Assembly (NCBI RefSeq): GCF_000355695.1
Contig: NC_020891.1
Span: 806,001 to 870,000, forward strand
DNA from: Clavibacter nebraskensis NCPPB 2581
GTDB lineage: Bacteria; Actinomycetota; Actinomycetes; Actinomycetales; Microbacteriaceae
Direction: 5' to 3'
DNA length: 64,000 nt
Shown here: positions 1 to 11,030 of the stretch, in pieces
Numbering within the stretch: the stretch's first letter is position 1
Layout: every line of letters begins with the position of its first letter
The notes under the pieces: model-generated
Database searches by the model: none
What the model saw: only the letters and a program-made list of their open reading frames with translations
What the model was told of the DNA's origin: nothing
Translations under genes and position numbers: made by a program

Positions 1-1772
<1,772 letters not shown>

Positions 1773-1776
1773 CCCG

Positions 1777-2361
1777 GTGGGCGTCGACCGGGCGCGCATC
1801 GAGGCGGCCGTGGCCGAGTTGATCCTCGCCATCGGCGAGGACCCGCGCCGGGAGGGCCTCGCGACCACCCCGGCTCGGGTGGCCGAGGCGTACGGCGAGT
1901 TCTTCGCGGGGGTCGGCACGGATCCGCTCCGGCACCTGCGTGAGACCTTCCCGCTCCCGGAGACGGACGCGGCGCCGCAGCCCGTGATCGTGACGGGCAT
2001 CGCGTTCCGCTCCATCTGCGAGCACCACCTGCTGCCGTTCACCGGCGTCGCGCACCTGGCCTACGTGCCGGGGGAGCGGATCGTCGGCCTTGGCCGGCTG
2101 CCGCGCGTGGTCGACGACCTCGCCTCCCGCCCGCAGATGCAGGAGCGGCTGGGCGAGCAGATCGCCGAGGCCCTCGAGCACGGTCTCGGGGCGCGCGGCG
2201 TGGCCGTGATCCTCGACGCGACGCACGGCTGCGTGACCGCGCGCGGCACCCGCCAAGCCGGCAGCACGACCATCACCATCGCGGCGCGCGGATCCCTCGC
2301 CGAGCCCGCGGCGCGCGCCGAGGTGCTCGCGCTGCTGCCCGCCGCGGGCGGCCGGGCGTGA
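1777..2361 (+). CDS. folE: GTP cyclohydrolase I
   Basis: Converts GTP to 7,8-dihydroneopterin triphosphate, the first step of tetrahydrofolate synthesis. The 194-residue protein carries the zinc and active-site signatures SICEHHLLPF and THGCVTARG, plus GLGRLPRVVD of the T-fold core. The length fits the family. The GTG start four bases after the ftsH stop was chosen because homology begins right there; the frame stays open further upstream but only overlaps ftsH. The stop overlaps the folP start (GTGA), which implies translational coupling in the folate operon. Identification is secure. Confidence 0.96.
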   Translation: MGVDRARIEAAVAELILAIGEDPRREGLATTPARVAEAYGEFFAGVGTDPLRHLRETFPLPETDAAPQPVIVTGIAFRSICEHHLLPFTGVAHLAYVPGERIVGLGRLPRVVDDLASRPQMQERLGEQIAEALEHGLGARGVAVILDATHGCVTARGTRQAGSTTITIAARGSLAEPAARAEVLALLPAAGGRA

Positions 2362-3227
2362 CCGTGGGCGCCCCGCGCACGCTCGTGATGGGGATCCTCA
2401 ACGCGACGCCCGACTCCTTCAGCGACGGCGGCCGGCACCTCGCGCTCGACGACGCGCTCGCGCACGCCCGGCGGATGGTCGCCGCGGGCGCCGACCTCGT
2501 GGACGTGGGTGGCGAGTCCACCCGCCCGGGCGCGCTCCGCGTCGACGCGGACGAGGAGCTCGCGCGCGTGCTGCCCGTGGTCCGGGAGCTCGCCGCCGAG
2601 GGTATCGCCGTCAGCGTCGACACCATGCGCGCCGCGACCGCGGAGGCGTGCGTCGCGGCGGGGGCGCGCATCGTCAACGACGTGTCCGGGGGTCTCGCGG
2701 ATCCGCGGATGGCCGCGGTCGTCGCGGACGCCGACGTCGACTACGTGGCCATGCACTGGCGCGGGCACAGCGACACCATGGCGGCGCGCGCGACCTACGT
2801 CGACACGGTCGGCGAGGTGCGCGACGAGCTCGTCGCCCGCATCGACGCGCTCGTGGCCGCCGGAGTGGATCCCGCGCGCATCGCCGTCGACCCCGGCCTC
2901 GGCTTCGCGAAGGACGCCGCGCACGACTGGCAGCTCCTCGGATCCCTCGACGCGTTCACGGGCCTCGGCCACCGCGTGCTCGTGGGCGCCTCCCGCAAGC
3001 GCTTCTTGGGGCGGCTGCTGCCGGAGGGCGCGGCCGTCGCGGAGCGCGACGTGCCGACCGCGGTCGTCAGCGCCCTGTCCGCGCGCGCCGGGGCGTGGGC
3101 CGTGCGCGTGCACGACGTCGCCTCCACCCGCGCCGCGCTCGCGGTCGAGGAGGCCTGGGCGCGCGGGCGCGCCGAGGCCGCCGCCGCATCCGCCGGGGCG
3201 TCGGCCGCCGCCGGTCTGTCAGAGTAG
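2358..3227 (+). CDS. folP: Dihydropteroate synthase
   Basis: Condenses 6-hydroxymethyl-dihydropterin pyrophosphate with p-aminobenzoate; the target of sulfonamides. The 289-residue TIM-barrel protein shows MGILNATPDSFSDGG near the N-terminus, DVGGESTRPG, a VDT segment, IVNDVSGG, DPGLGFAK and GASRKRFLG, all in family order. It starts with GTG in the GTGA overlap with folE. The C-terminus ends in an Ala-rich tail that is probably disordered. Second gene of the folE-folP-folBK set. Confidence 0.96.
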   Translation: MTVGAPRTLVMGILNATPDSFSDGGRHLALDDALAHARRMVAAGADLVDVGGESTRPGALRVDADEELARVLPVVRELAAEGIAVSVDTMRAATAEACVAAGARIVNDVSGGLADPRMAAVVADADVDYVAMHWRGHSDTMAARATYVDTVGEVRDELVARIDALVAAGVDPARIAVDPGLGFAKDAAHDWQLLGSLDAFTGLGHRVLVGASRKRFLGRLLPEGAAVAERDVPTAVVSALSARAGAWAVRVHDVASTRAALAVEEAWARGRAEAAAASAGASAAAGLSE

Positions 3228-3231
3228 GAGC

Positions 3232-3942
3232 ATGAGCGCCGTGAGCCAGGACCGTGTCGTCGTCTCCCCGCAGGCGGTGCTCGTGCGCATCGCGGTCGCC
3301 GCGCTCATCGCGTCCGTGATCCTCGGGATCGGCCTGACGTTCCCGGCCGACGTCGCCGCCGGCGCGGGAGCGGCCGTCGTGGTCGCGAAGGTCGTCGCGG
3401 CCCTGCTCGGGCTCCTCGGATCCCTGGGCGCCGCCTACGCGTCCGTCGTGCTGCTGTCGCCCGTCCTTACCACCGTCGGCGCCGCGCTGTGGCCGGCCGC
3501 CGTCGTGCTGCTCGGCACGGCGCTCGGCATCGTCGGCGCGCTGCCGTTCTCCTCCGCCGCGGTCGAGGGCGACGCGTCGCACGGCGCCCTCGGGCTCGTG
3601 GCCGCGGTGCTCGCCGTGCTGGGGATCGCCACCGCCGTCGCGTGGGCCGTCGTGCAGCGCCGCGTCGCGCGCCTCGCGGCCACCGCCCGCCGCGTCACCG
3701 AGACCGGCCGCCGCACCTCCGCGATCGTCACCGCGGTGCAGCGCCTCGACGGATCCGGCGAGGCCGTGCGCGCGCGTCTCACGGTGGCCTTCACCGACGG
3801 CGACGGGCGCGACCACCACGTCACGCGCACCGTGACGACCGCCGACCGGCTGCTCCCCTCCGTCGGCGGCAAGCTGCCGCTCTGGTACGACCCGGCCGAC
3901 CCGGGCGACCTGCCGTCCATCGTCGTGGGCCGCTCATGGTGA
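3232..3942 (+). CDS. DUF3592-like membrane protein
   Basis: A 236-residue protein of unknown function inserted between folP and folBK. The N-terminal half has about four hydrophobic segments rich in Ala, Val and Leu (roughly residues 15-125). The C-terminal cytoplasmic or periplasmic part ends with KLPLWYDPADPGDLPS, which resembles the end of DUF3592 domains. The ATG start has GGAG just upstream and lies four bases after folP. Its stop overlaps the next start, so it is part of the operon, but nothing ties it to folate chemistry. The DUF3592 assignment is by recall of the motif. Confidence 0.8.
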   Translation: MSAVSQDRVVVSPQAVLVRIAVAALIASVILGIGLTFPADVAAGAGAAVVVAKVVAALLGLLGSLGAAYASVVLLSPVLTTVGAALWPAAVVLLGTALGIVGALPFSSAAVEGDASHGALGLVAAVLAVLGIATAVAWAVVQRRVARLAATARRVTETGRRTSAIVTAVQRLDGSGEAVRARLTVAFTDGDGRDHHVTRTVTTADRLLPSVGGKLPLWYDPADPGDLPSIVVGRSW

Positions 3943-4850
3943 CGCCCGCCCCCGCCGACCGCATCCTGCTCACCGGGCTCCGCGTGCACGCCCACCACGG
4001 CGTGTTCGCCGAGGAGCGCCGCGACGGCCAGCCGTTCGTGATCGACCTGGAGGTCGCGCTCGACCTCGCGCCCGCCGGCGGCAGCGACGAGCTGGGCCGC
4101 ACGCTGCACTACGGGGAGCTCGCCGAGGAGGTCGCCGCGGCGGTCGGGCGGGATCCCGTCGACCTCATCGAGACCGTCGCCGAGCGCGTCGCGGGCGTCG
4201 TGCTCGCGCATCCCGTCGCCCGGTCCGTGCGCGTCACCGTGCACAAGCCGGACGCGCCCATCGCCGTGCCCTTCGACGACGTGGCCGTCGTCATCGAGCG
4301 GGCGTCCGCGCTGCCGGCGCCGGGGGAGACCGTGCGCGCGGTCGTGGCCGTGGGATCCAACCTCGGCGGCCGGCGGGCGACCATCGAGCGCGCGCTGGCG
4401 AGCATCGACGAGGTGCCCGGCCTCCGCGTCGTGCGCACGTCGGATCTCGTGGAGTCCGTCGCCGTGACCGCAGCCGGGGAGGACCCGACGAAGCCCGGCT
4501 ACCTCAACGGCGTCGCGCTGGTGGACTCCGGGCTCGGCCCGCACGCGCTGCTGGACGTGCTGGCCGCGATCGAGCGCGACCTCGGCCGCGTGCGCGCCGA
4601 GCGCTGGGGCGACCGCACGATCGACCTCGACGTGATCGCGTACGGCGACGCGCGGATCCACGACGAACGCCTCACGGTGCCGCACCCGCGCGCCGCCGAG
4701 CGCGCCTTCGTGCTGGGCCCCTGGCTGCAGGCGGATCCCGACGCAGAGCTGCCGGGCCGCGGCCGCGTCGACGCGCTGCTCGCCGCCCTCGCGCCGCCAC
4801 CCGCACCCGCAGCCGCGCCCGCTGCCGCTGCCGCGGAGGCCCGCGCATGA
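3936..4850 (+). CDS. folBK: Bifunctional dihydroneopterin aldolase / HPPK (FolB-FolK fusion)
   Basis: Catalyses two consecutive folate steps: aldol cleavage of dihydroneopterin, then pyrophosphorylation of 6-hydroxymethyl-dihydropterin. Residues about 6-125 are FolB (GLRVHAHHGVF, LHYGEL, VHKPDAPI). Residues about 130-290 are FolK (VAVGSNLGGR, RWGDRTIDLDVIAYGD, PHPRAAERAFVL). The join is short and in frame with no stop, so this is a real fusion; many actinobacteria have two adjacent genes instead. The start codon lies inside the end of the preceding gene; a GTG three bases later is an alternative. The tail is an Ala/Pro repeat. Confidence 0.95.
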   Translation: MVTPAPADRILLTGLRVHAHHGVFAEERRDGQPFVIDLEVALDLAPAGGSDELGRTLHYGELAEEVAAAVGRDPVDLIETVAERVAGVVLAHPVARSVRVTVHKPDAPIAVPFDDVAVVIERASALPAPGETVRAVVAVGSNLGGRRATIERALASIDEVPGLRVVRTSDLVESVAVTAAGEDPTKPGYLNGVALVDSGLGPHALLDVLAAIERDLGRVRAERWGDRTIDLDVIAYGDARIHDERLTVPHPRAAERAFVLGPWLQADPDAELPGRGRVDALLAALAPPPAPAAAPAAAAAEARA

Positions 4851-5329
4851 CCCGCACGCGCTCCACCACCCTCATCGCCCTGCTCATCGCGGGCGCGGCC
4901 GTCGGCTGGTTCGCCGAGAACGCGCTCGTCATGAGCGGTCGCGCGCTGCTCATCCCGCCGCTCACGCTCGGCGCCACGCTCCTCATCGTCGGGATCGTGC
5001 TGCTCGCGCTCGCCCGCCCCATCCGCCGCTCGACGCTCGGCCGCACGCCCGGCCGCGTCGACCCGTTCCGCGCCACCCGGGTCGTGCTGCTCGCGAAGGC
5101 GTCGGCGCTCGCGGGCGCGCTGCTCACCGGGATCACCGGGGGAGTGCTGGCGTTCGTGGTGGCCCGCCCGGTGCTGCCGGGCGCGTCCTCGGTCGGGCTG
5201 GCGGTGGCCGGTACGGTGGGAGCCGTCGTCCTCCTCGTCGCCGGGCTGGTCGCCGAGCACTGGTGCACGGTCCCGCCCGACGACCGGGACGACTCGCGCC
5301 CCGGGGACCCGGCGCGCGAGCTCTCGTAG
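4847..5329 (+). CDS. DUF3180 membrane protein
   Basis: A 160-residue integral membrane protein of unknown function that follows folK in many actinobacteria. Four hydrophobic helices can be drawn (about residues 8-28, 35-58, 83-105, 115-138). The segment DPFRATRVVLLAKAS and the terminal AEHWCTVPPDD are the recognisable DUF3180 hallmarks. It begins in an ATGA overlap with folBK, so it is translationally coupled. It ends with a short charged tail. Function unknown; the context only says that it belongs to the conserved folate-pantothenate block. Confidence 0.88.
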   Translation: MTRTRSTTLIALLIAGAAVGWFAENALVMSGRALLIPPLTLGATLLIVGIVLLALARPIRRSTLGRTPGRVDPFRATRVVLLAKASALAGALLTGITGGVLAFVVARPVLPGASSVGLAVAGTVGAVVLLVAGLVAEHWCTVPPDDRDDSRPGDPARELS

Positions 5330-5333
5330 GACC

Positions 5334-5403
5334 CCGCAGCGCCACCGCTCGCGGGCACCACCGCACCCCGCTCAGGGGCTCCGCAGCACCAACGCTCGCG
5401 GGC
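5334..5403 (+). repeat. Two imperfect 23-bp direct repeats
   Basis: The 23-mer starting at 5334 (ccgcagcgccaccgctcgcg...) recurs from 5381 with only two mismatches. Both copies lie in the short gap between the DUF3180 gene and the PH-domain gene, and each is followed by a similar ACC-rich stretch. This looks like a local tandem duplication in the leader of the downstream gene pair. No hairpin or operator symmetry is evident. Confidence 0.7.
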
Positions 5404-5427
5404 CCGAACGCACCACCGAGGAGCACC

Positions 5428-5916
5428 GTGACCCCGAACGTCGACCCGCACGGCGTCTCGTGGCGCCGCGTCTCCCCGCGCCTCGTCGGCGTCGAGCTGG
5501 TGGGCGGCGTGATCACCGCATTCGTCCTCGGCGGCATCGCGGTGTTCCTCCACGCCGTCGAGGCGCCGGGCTGGCTCCCCGTCGTGCTGGGGGCCGCGGC
5601 GGCGATCGAGCTGGTCGTGACGCTCGTGATCGTCCCCCGCCGCGTCCGCGCGATGGGCTACCAGCTGCGCGAGGACGACCTCGTCTTCCGTCGCGGCATC
5701 ATGTGGACGCGCGTCGTCGCCGTGCCGTACGGCCGGATGCAGCTCGTCGACATCACGCGCGGCCCCGTCGGCCGCGTGCTGGGCCTCGCCGACCTCAAGC
5801 TCGTCACCGCGGCGGCCGCGGCGGCCATCCAGATCCCCGGGCTCACGAACGCCGACGCCGAGGAGCTGCGCGACCGGCTGGTCGCCCTCGCCGAGACGCG
5901 CCGGGCGGGGCTGTGA
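5428..5916 (+). CDS. Bacterial PH-domain (bPH2) membrane protein, YdbS-like
   Basis: A 162-residue protein with two N-terminal membrane helices (about residues 22-45 and 50-72) followed by one bPH2 domain. The domain carries the typical GYQLREDDLVFRRGIMW and the PYGRMQLVDITRGPVGR turn. GTG start chosen because GAGGAG lies just upstream and the preceding frame is antisense-like noise. It overlaps the next gene by GTGA. In Bacillus the homologous ydbS-ydbT pair is linked to resistance against membrane-active peptides; whether that holds here is inference. Confidence 0.88.
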   Translation: MTPNVDPHGVSWRRVSPRLVGVELVGGVITAFVLGGIAVFLHAVEAPGWLPVVLGAAAAIELVVTLVIVPRRVRAMGYQLREDDLVFRRGIMWTRVVAVPYGRMQLVDITRGPVGRVLGLADLKLVTAAAAAAIQIPGLTNADAEELRDRLVALAETRRAGL

Positions 5917-7709
5917 CCGACGAGGCGCCCGCGGGTCCGGCGTCCCCCGCCGAGCCCGAGCCCGCTATCCCCGCCGCGGAGGCCCGCATCGCCGAGGAGC
6001 TCACCGACGGCGGCTGGCACCGCCTGCACCCCGCGACCCCCGTGCTGCGCGGCGGGTTCGTGTTCCTCCTCGCGATCGGCTTCCTGCTCTCGTCGCTGCG
6101 CGAGCAGATCGTGGAGCGATTCGTCCCCGGCCAGGACCGCGGCGGCGAGGGCGACCTCATCCCGATGCTCGTCGAGACCGGCGCCCTCATCTGGGTGATC
6201 CTCGCCCTCCTCGCCTTCACCCTGCTCGCGGTCGGCGTCTCCTACCTGTCGTGGCGCATGCACACGTTCCGCGTCACGGAGGAGACCGTCGAGGTGCGCA
6301 GCGGGATCCTGTCGCGCACGAACCGGCGGGCCCGGCTCGACCGCATCCAGGGCGTCAACATCGTGCGCCCGCTCGTCGCGCGGCTGATCGGGGCGGCCAA
6401 GCTCGAGATCCAGGTCGCGGGAAACGACGCCAACTTGCCCCTGCAGTACCTCCGGTCGCGCGACGCCGACGCGTTCCGGCTCCGCGTGCTGCGGCTCGCG
6501 TCCGGCGCGCGGGCCGAGGCGGCGGGATCCGCGCCCGCCGCGTCGGCCGCTCCCGGCGCTCCCGCCCGCGGCTTCGTCGGCTCCCGGGTCGACGACTTCC
6601 TCGCCCCCGAGCTCGACCCCGATGCCGCGCCGCCGCAATCCGTCGTGCGCATCCCCCTCCCGCGCCTGGTCGGCGCGGTCCTGCTCTCGGCGCCCACGGT
6701 GGTGCTCGTGCTGTTCGTCGCGGTCGGGATCCCGCTCATCGTGCGCTTCGAGGCCTGGTACCTGCTCGTGCCCCTCCTGCCGACGCTGCTGGGATCCGCC
6801 GGCTTCTTCGTGCGCCGCATCACGCGCTCGCTCCGCTACAGCGTCGCCGGCACGCCCGACGGCGTGCGCGTCGGGTTCGGCCTGCTGTCCACGAGCAACG
6901 ACACCATCCCGCCCGGCCGGATCCACGCGGTCGAGGTCGTGCAGCCGCTGCTGTGGCGCGCGGCCGGCTGGTGGGAGATCCGCATCACGCGCGCCTCGCA
7001 CTCCTCGTCGCCGGGCGCGGCCGGCCAGCAGAACACGTCGATCCTCCCCGTGGGCGACCGCCGTGACGTGGACCGCGTGCTCGGCCTCGTGCTGCCCGAC
7101 CTCGTGGGCGACCAGGCGCTCGCACTCGTCGCCGTGGGCATGACCGGCCGCGGGGGAGACGACGACGGGTTCACCACGTCGCCGCGTCGGGCGTGGATCC
7201 TCAAGCCCTTCTCCTGGCGCCGCACCGGGTTCGCGGTCGACGCGTCGGCGTTCCTCGTGCGCCGCGGCATGATCTGGCGCCGGCTCGTCATCGTGCCGCA
7301 CGCGCGCACGCAGGGCGTCGACCTCACCCAGGGCCCCGTCGACCGCCGGCTCGACCTCGTCGCGGTGCGCGCCGTGACCGTCGCGGGCCCCGTGGACACG
7401 CGCCTCGGCGCCATCGACCGCGCGACCGGCGTGGACCTCGCGACCCAGCTCGTCCGGGCGGCCGTGGCGTCCGCCCGGTCGGACACGTCCGCGCGCTGGG
7501 GCGCCGAGGCCGCGAGCTGGCCGGCGCCGGGATCCGCCGCTGCCGCCGTCCCGGCGCCTGCGCCCGCGCCCGTCCCGGCGCCCGCGCCCGTCCCGGCGCC
7601 CGCGCCCGACCCGGCGCCCGCCGCGGATCCACCGCCCGCCGTGCCGCCCTCCGCCCCCGACCACGCCGCCGCCCCGCGACACCGATCCACCCCCGAGGAC
7701 CCCGCATGA
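5913..7709 (+). CDS. Large bPH2-domain membrane protein, YdbT-like
   Basis: A 598-residue partner of the preceding small PH protein. The order is: two helices (about residues 45-65 and 85-110), a first bPH2 domain with FRVTEETVEVRSGILSR, two helices (about 245-290), a second PH domain (GVRVGFGLLSTSNDTIPPGR), and a third (ASAFLVRRGMIWRRLVIVPH). The C-terminal 80 residues are a low-complexity Pro/Ala tail built from PAPAPV units. GTG start in the GTGA overlap. The gene continues into the DUF2520 gene with an ATGA overlap. The likely role is a membrane-surface complex of two PH proteins; the substrate is unknown. Confidence 0.88.
   Translation: MTDEAPAGPASPAEPEPAIPAAEARIAEELTDGGWHRLHPATPVLRGGFVFLLAIGFLLSSLREQIVERFVPGQDRGGEGDLIPMLVETGALIWVILALLAFTLLAVGVSYLSWRMHTFRVTEETVEVRSGILSRTNRRARLDRIQGVNIVRPLVARLIGAAKLEIQVAGNDANLPLQYLRSRDADAFRLRVLRLASGARAEAAGSAPAASAAPGAPARGFVGSRVDDFLAPELDPDAAPPQSVVRIPLPRLVGAVLLSAPTVVLVLFVAVGIPLIVRFEAWYLLVPLLPTLLGSAGFFVRRITRSLRYSVAGTPDGVRVGFGLLSTSNDTIPPGRIHAVEVVQPLLWRAAGWWEIRITRASHSSSPGAAGQQNTSILPVGDRRDVDRVLGLVLPDLVGDQALALVAVGMTGRGGDDDGFTTSPRRAWILKPFSWRRTGFAVDASAFLVRRGMIWRRLVIVPHARTQGVDLTQGPVDRRLDLVAVRAVTVAGPVDTRLGAIDRATGVDLATQLVRAAVASARSDTSARWGAEAASWPAPGSAAAAVPAPAPAPVPAPAPVPAPAPDPAPAADPPPAVPPSAPDHAAAPRHRSTPEDPA
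7551..7620 (+). repeat. 18-bp tandem repeat encoding PAPAPV
   Basis: A unit reading ccggcgcccgcgcccgtc is repeated about three times with small length changes inside the C-terminal tail of the large PH-domain protein. It stays in frame and encodes PAPAPV/PAPAPD. Such tracts change copy number easily by slippage. It is coding sequence, not a CRISPR or regulatory array. Confidence 0.8.
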
Positions 7710-8467
7710 CCGCCCCGTCCCAGCGCTCCGGCCGACTCGGCGTCGGCATCGTCGGCGCGGGCCGCGTCGGCCCCGTCCTCGGCATGGCGCTCGCGGGCGC
7801 CGGCCACGCGATCACGGGCATCTCCGCGGTGTCCGAGGCGAGCCGGGAGCGCGCCGAGACGATGCTCCCGGGCGTGCCCGTGCTCGACATCCCGGAGATC
7901 GTCGAGCGCAGCGAGCTCGTGATCCTCGCCGTCCCCGACGCCGAGCTCCCCGGCCTCGTCTCCGGGCTCGCCGCCACGGGCGCCTGGCAGCCGGGCCAGC
8001 TGGTCGTGCACACGTCGGCGGCGCACGGGATCCAGGTGCTCGCCCCGGCGTTCGCGTCCGGCATCATCCCGCTCGCCATCCACCCGGCGATGTCGTTCAC
8101 CGGCACGAGCATGGACCTCGGCCGCATGGTCGACAGCTGGTTCGCCGTCACCGCGCCCGCCCCCGTGCTCCCGATCGCGCAGGTGCTCGTCGTGGAGATG
8201 GGCGGCGAGCCCGTCGTCGTGGAGGAGGGGGACCGCGCCGCCTACGCGGAGGCCATCTCCACCGCGACCACGTTCTCCACGGCCATCGTCGACCAGGCCG
8301 CCGGCCTCCTCGCGGGCATCGGCGTGGAGGAGCCCGGCCGCGTCCTCGGCCCGCTGATCCGCTCGGCCGTCGACGACGCGCTGCGCCGCTCCTCCCCGGC
8401 GGGCGGCGCGCGCCTCACCTCCGGCGACGTGCCGCTGCCGACGGACGAGGGCCACGAGCCGCACTAA
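7706..8467 (+). CDS. Rossmann-fold / DUF2520 oxidoreductase-like protein
   Basis: A 253-residue protein with an N-terminal NAD(P)-binding fold (GVGIVGAGRVGPVLGMAL, about residues 10-28; LVILAVPDAELPGLV) and a C-terminal helical DUF2520 region. It matches the family found immediately upstream of panC in many actinobacteria, including mycobacteria. PanE-like ketopantoate reductase activity is sometimes suggested from context but is not shown by the sequence. Its ATG lies in an ATGA overlap with the PH gene; panC begins 42 bases downstream. Family assignment is good, function open. Confidence 0.85.
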   Translation: MTAPSQRSGRLGVGIVGAGRVGPVLGMALAGAGHAITGISAVSEASRERAETMLPGVPVLDIPEIVERSELVILAVPDAELPGLVSGLAATGAWQPGQLVVHTSAAHGIQVLAPAFASGIIPLAIHPAMSFTGTSMDLGRMVDSWFAVTAPAPVLPIAQVLVVEMGGEPVVVEEGDRAAYAEAISTATTFSTAIVDQAAGLLAGIGVEEPGRVLGPLIRSAVDDALRRSSPAGGARLTSGDVPLPTDEGHEPH

Positions 8468-8509
8468 CCTGGTGCGTCCGCGTCCCGCAGCACCGAGGAG
8501 CCCCCTGCC

Positions 8510-9388
8510 ATGACGATCCCCGCGCCCACCGTCGTCACCGGCATCGCCGAGCTGCGCGCCCGTGTCCGCGACCACCGGGCCGCGCGCACCGCGGCGGGGG
8601 AGGCGCCCGTCGTCGTCCTCGTCCCCACCATGGGCGCGCTGCACGAGGGCCACCTGGCGCACGCGCGCCGGGCCCGCGAGCTCGGCTCCCTCGTGGTCGT
8701 GTCGATCTTCGTCAACCCGCTGCAGTTCGGCGCGGGCGAGGACCTCGACGCGTACCCGCGCACGCTCGACGCCGACGTCGCCGCGCTCGCGGAGACCGGC
8801 GTCGACCTCGTGTTCGCGCCGCCAGCGGCCGAGATGTACCCGGACGGCCCCGCGCGCGTCCGCGTCACCGGCGGATCCGTCGCCCTCACGCTCGAGGGCC
8901 GCTCCCGCCCCGGCCACTTCGACGGCATGCTCACCGTCGTGGCGAAGCTCCTGCACATCGTGGCGCCCGACGTCGCCACCTTCGGCCAGAAGGACGCCCA
9001 GCAGCTGCACCTCGTGCGCCGCATGGTGCGCGACCTCGACCTTCCCGTCCGCATCGAGGAGCTGCCCACGGTGCGCGAGCCCGACGGCCTCGCCCTCTCG
9101 AGCCGCAACCGCTACCTCGACGAGCGCGAGCGCCGCGCCGCCCGCGTCATCCCGGCCGCGCTCGAGGCCGCCCAGAGCGCCGGGGACCGCGGCGTCGACG
9201 CCGTCATCGCCGCCGCCCAGTCCGTGGTGATGGGGGAGCCCGCCGTGGCCCTCGACCACTTCCAGGTCGTGGACCCGACCACCTTCGAGTCCGTGGACGA
9301 CGGCTTCACGGGCGTCGCTCTCGCCGTCATCGCGGCGCACGTCGGCAGCACCCGCCTCATCGACAACGCGACCGTCGTCATAGCCTGA
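8510..9388 (+). CDS. panC: Pantothenate synthetase
   Basis: Joins pantoate and beta-alanine using ATP, the last step of pantothenate (coenzyme A precursor) synthesis. The 292-residue protein shows [11 protein letters not shown] with the HxGH nucleotide motif, [34 protein letters not shown] and [10 protein letters not shown], all typical and in order. The ATG is preceded by GAGGAG. panD, normally adjacent in actinobacteria, is not here; lysS follows after about 94 bases. Confidence 0.96.
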   Translation: MTIPAPTVVTGIAELRARVRDHRAARTAAGEAPVVVLVPTMGALHEGHLAHARRARELGSLVVVSIFVNPLQFGAGEDLDAYPRTLDADVAALAETGVDLVFAPPAAEMYPDGPARVRVTGGSVALTLEGRSRPGHFDGMLTVVAKLLHIVAPDVATFGQKDAQQLHLVRRMVRDLDLPVRIEELPTVREPDGLALSSRNRYLDERERRAARVIPAALEAAQSAGDRGVDAVIAAAQSVVMGEPAVALDHFQVVDPTTFESVDDGFTGVALAVIAAHVGSTRLIDNATVVIA

Positions 9389-9482
9389 CCCGACCGTGCC
9401 CGGGCCCCGCCCGCACCTGCGAGAATCGACGGGAGGCCGCTCGGCCGCCCCGAACCCCCGACCCGCGAGGATCCGCCCGCCC

Positions 9483-11024
9483 ATGACCGACAGCCCCGGA
9501 ACGCCCGCGACGCCCGAGACCGCCCCCGCTCCCGCCGCGGAGGGATCCGCCGAGGACGTCGCCGAGCAGAAGGCCGTGCGCCTCGCCAAGCGCGCGCGTC
9601 TCAACGCCCAGGGCGGCCCGGGCGAGGGCGCGTACCCGGTGCAGGTGCCCGTCACGACCACCATCCCGGCGGTCCGCGCGGAGTTCGGCCACCTCGAGCC
9701 CGGCGAGGAGACCGACCACGTGGTCGGCATCGCGGGCCGCGTCGTCCACTTCCGCAACACCGGCAGGCTCTGCTTCGCCACGCTCCAGGCGGGCGACGGC
9801 ACGCGCATCCAGGCCATGATCTCGCTGGCCGAGGTCGGCGAGGAGGCCCTCGCCGCGTGGAAGGAGCTCGTCGACCTGGGCGACCACGTCTTCGTCGCCG
9901 GCCGCGTCATCGCGAGCCGCAAGGGCGAGCTGTCGATCATGGCCACCGAGTGGCGCATCGCCTCGAAGGCCCTGCTGCCCCTGCCGAACCTGCACTCCGA
10001 GCTCTCCGACGAGACCCGGGTCCGCAGCCGCTACCTCGACCTGATCGTCCGCGACCAGGCCCGCAAGAACGTCCTCGACCGCGCGAAGGTCAACGCCTCG
10101 ATGCGCGAGACGTTCCGCCAGCGCGGCTACGTCGAGGTCGAGACGCCCATGCTGCAGGTCATGCACGGCGGCGCGTCCGCCCGCCCGTTCGTCACGCACT
10201 CCAACGCCTTCGACACCGAGATGTACCTCCGCATCGCGCCCGAGCTGTACCTCAAGCGTGCGGTCGTCGGCGGCATCGACCGCGTCTTCGAGATCAACCG
10301 CAACTTCCGCAACGAGGGCGCCGACAGCACCCACAGCCCCGAGTTCGCGATGCTCGAGGCGTACGAGGCCTACGGCGACTACACCTCCATCGCCGAGCTC
10401 ACCCAGACGCTCGTGCAGGACGCGGCCGAGGCCGTCGCCGGCAGCCACGTCGTCACGTGGGCCGACGGCACCGAGTACGACCTCGGCGGCGAGTGGGACC
10501 GCATCTCGATGTACGGCTCGCTGAGCGCGGCCGCCGGCGTCGAGATCACGCCCGCCACCACCGTCGACGAGCTCCAGGCCATCGCGGACCGCGAGGGCGT
10601 CGTCGTGCCGCTGAGCACGCACGGCAAGCTCGTCGAGGAGCTCTGGGAGCACTTCGTCAAGGGCGGCCTCGAGCGCCCCACCTTCGTGCTCGACTTCCCC
10701 GTGGAGACCTCCCCGCTCACGCGCGCGCACCGCTCGATCGAGGGCGTCGTCGAGAAGTGGGACCTCTACATCCGCGGCTTCGAGCTGGCCACCGGCTACT
10801 CCGAGCTCGTGGATCCCGTCGTGCAGCGCGAGCGCTTCGTCGACCAGGCGCGCCAGTCGGCGCGCGGCGACGACGAGGCCATGCCGCTCGACGAGGAGTT
10901 CCTCCGTGCCCTCGAGCACGGCATGCCGCCCTCGGGCGGCATGGGCATGGGGGTCGACCGGCTCCTCATGGCCATCACCGGTCTCGGCATCCGCGAGACC
11001 ATCCTGTTCCCCCTAGTGAAGTAG
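9483..11024 (+). CDS. lysS: Lysyl-tRNA synthetase, class II
   Basis: Charges tRNA-Lys with lysine in the cytoplasm. The 513-residue protein has an extended Pro/Ala-rich N-terminus (about 35 residues), an OB-fold anticodon-binding domain ([18 protein letters not shown]) and the class II catalytic core with motif 2 ([19 protein letters not shown]) and motif 3 ([16 protein letters not shown]). ATG chosen because the reading frame upstream has no conservation. The N-terminal extension is variable in actinobacteria, so a start about 30 codons later cannot be ruled out. Confidence 0.96.
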   Translation: MTDSPGTPATPETAPAPAAEGSAEDVAEQKAVRLAKRARLNAQGGPGEGAYPVQVPVTTTIPAVRAEFGHLEPGEETDHVVGIAGRVVHFRNTGRLCFATLQAGDGTRIQAMISLAEVGEEALAAWKELVDLGDHVFVAGRVIASRKGELSIMATEWRIASKALLPLPNLHSELSDETRVRSRYLDLIVRDQARKNVLDRAKVNASMRETFRQRGYVEVETPMLQVMHGGASARPFVTHSNAFDTEMYLRIAPELYLKRAVVGGIDRVFEINRNFRNEGADSTHSPEFAMLEAYEAYGDYTSIAELTQTLVQDAAEAVAGSHVVTWADGTEYDLGGEWDRISMYGSLSAAAGVEITPATTVDELQAIADREGVVVPLSTHGKLVEELWEHFVKGGLERPTFVLDFPVETSPLTRAHRSIEGVVEKWDLYIRGFELATGYSELVDPVVQRERFVDQARQSARGDDEAMPLDEEFLRALEHGMPPSGGMGMGVDRLLMAITGLGIRETILFPLVK

Positions 11025-11030
11025 GCGACC

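Noticed and set aside
7551..7620. Short tandem repeats considered as CRISPR
   Set aside because: They have no spacers, are in frame and encode PAPAPV in a protein tail.
5658..7682. 674-codon minus-strand frame opposite the PH-domain genes
   Set aside because: Antisense shadow with repetitive charged composition and no domain.
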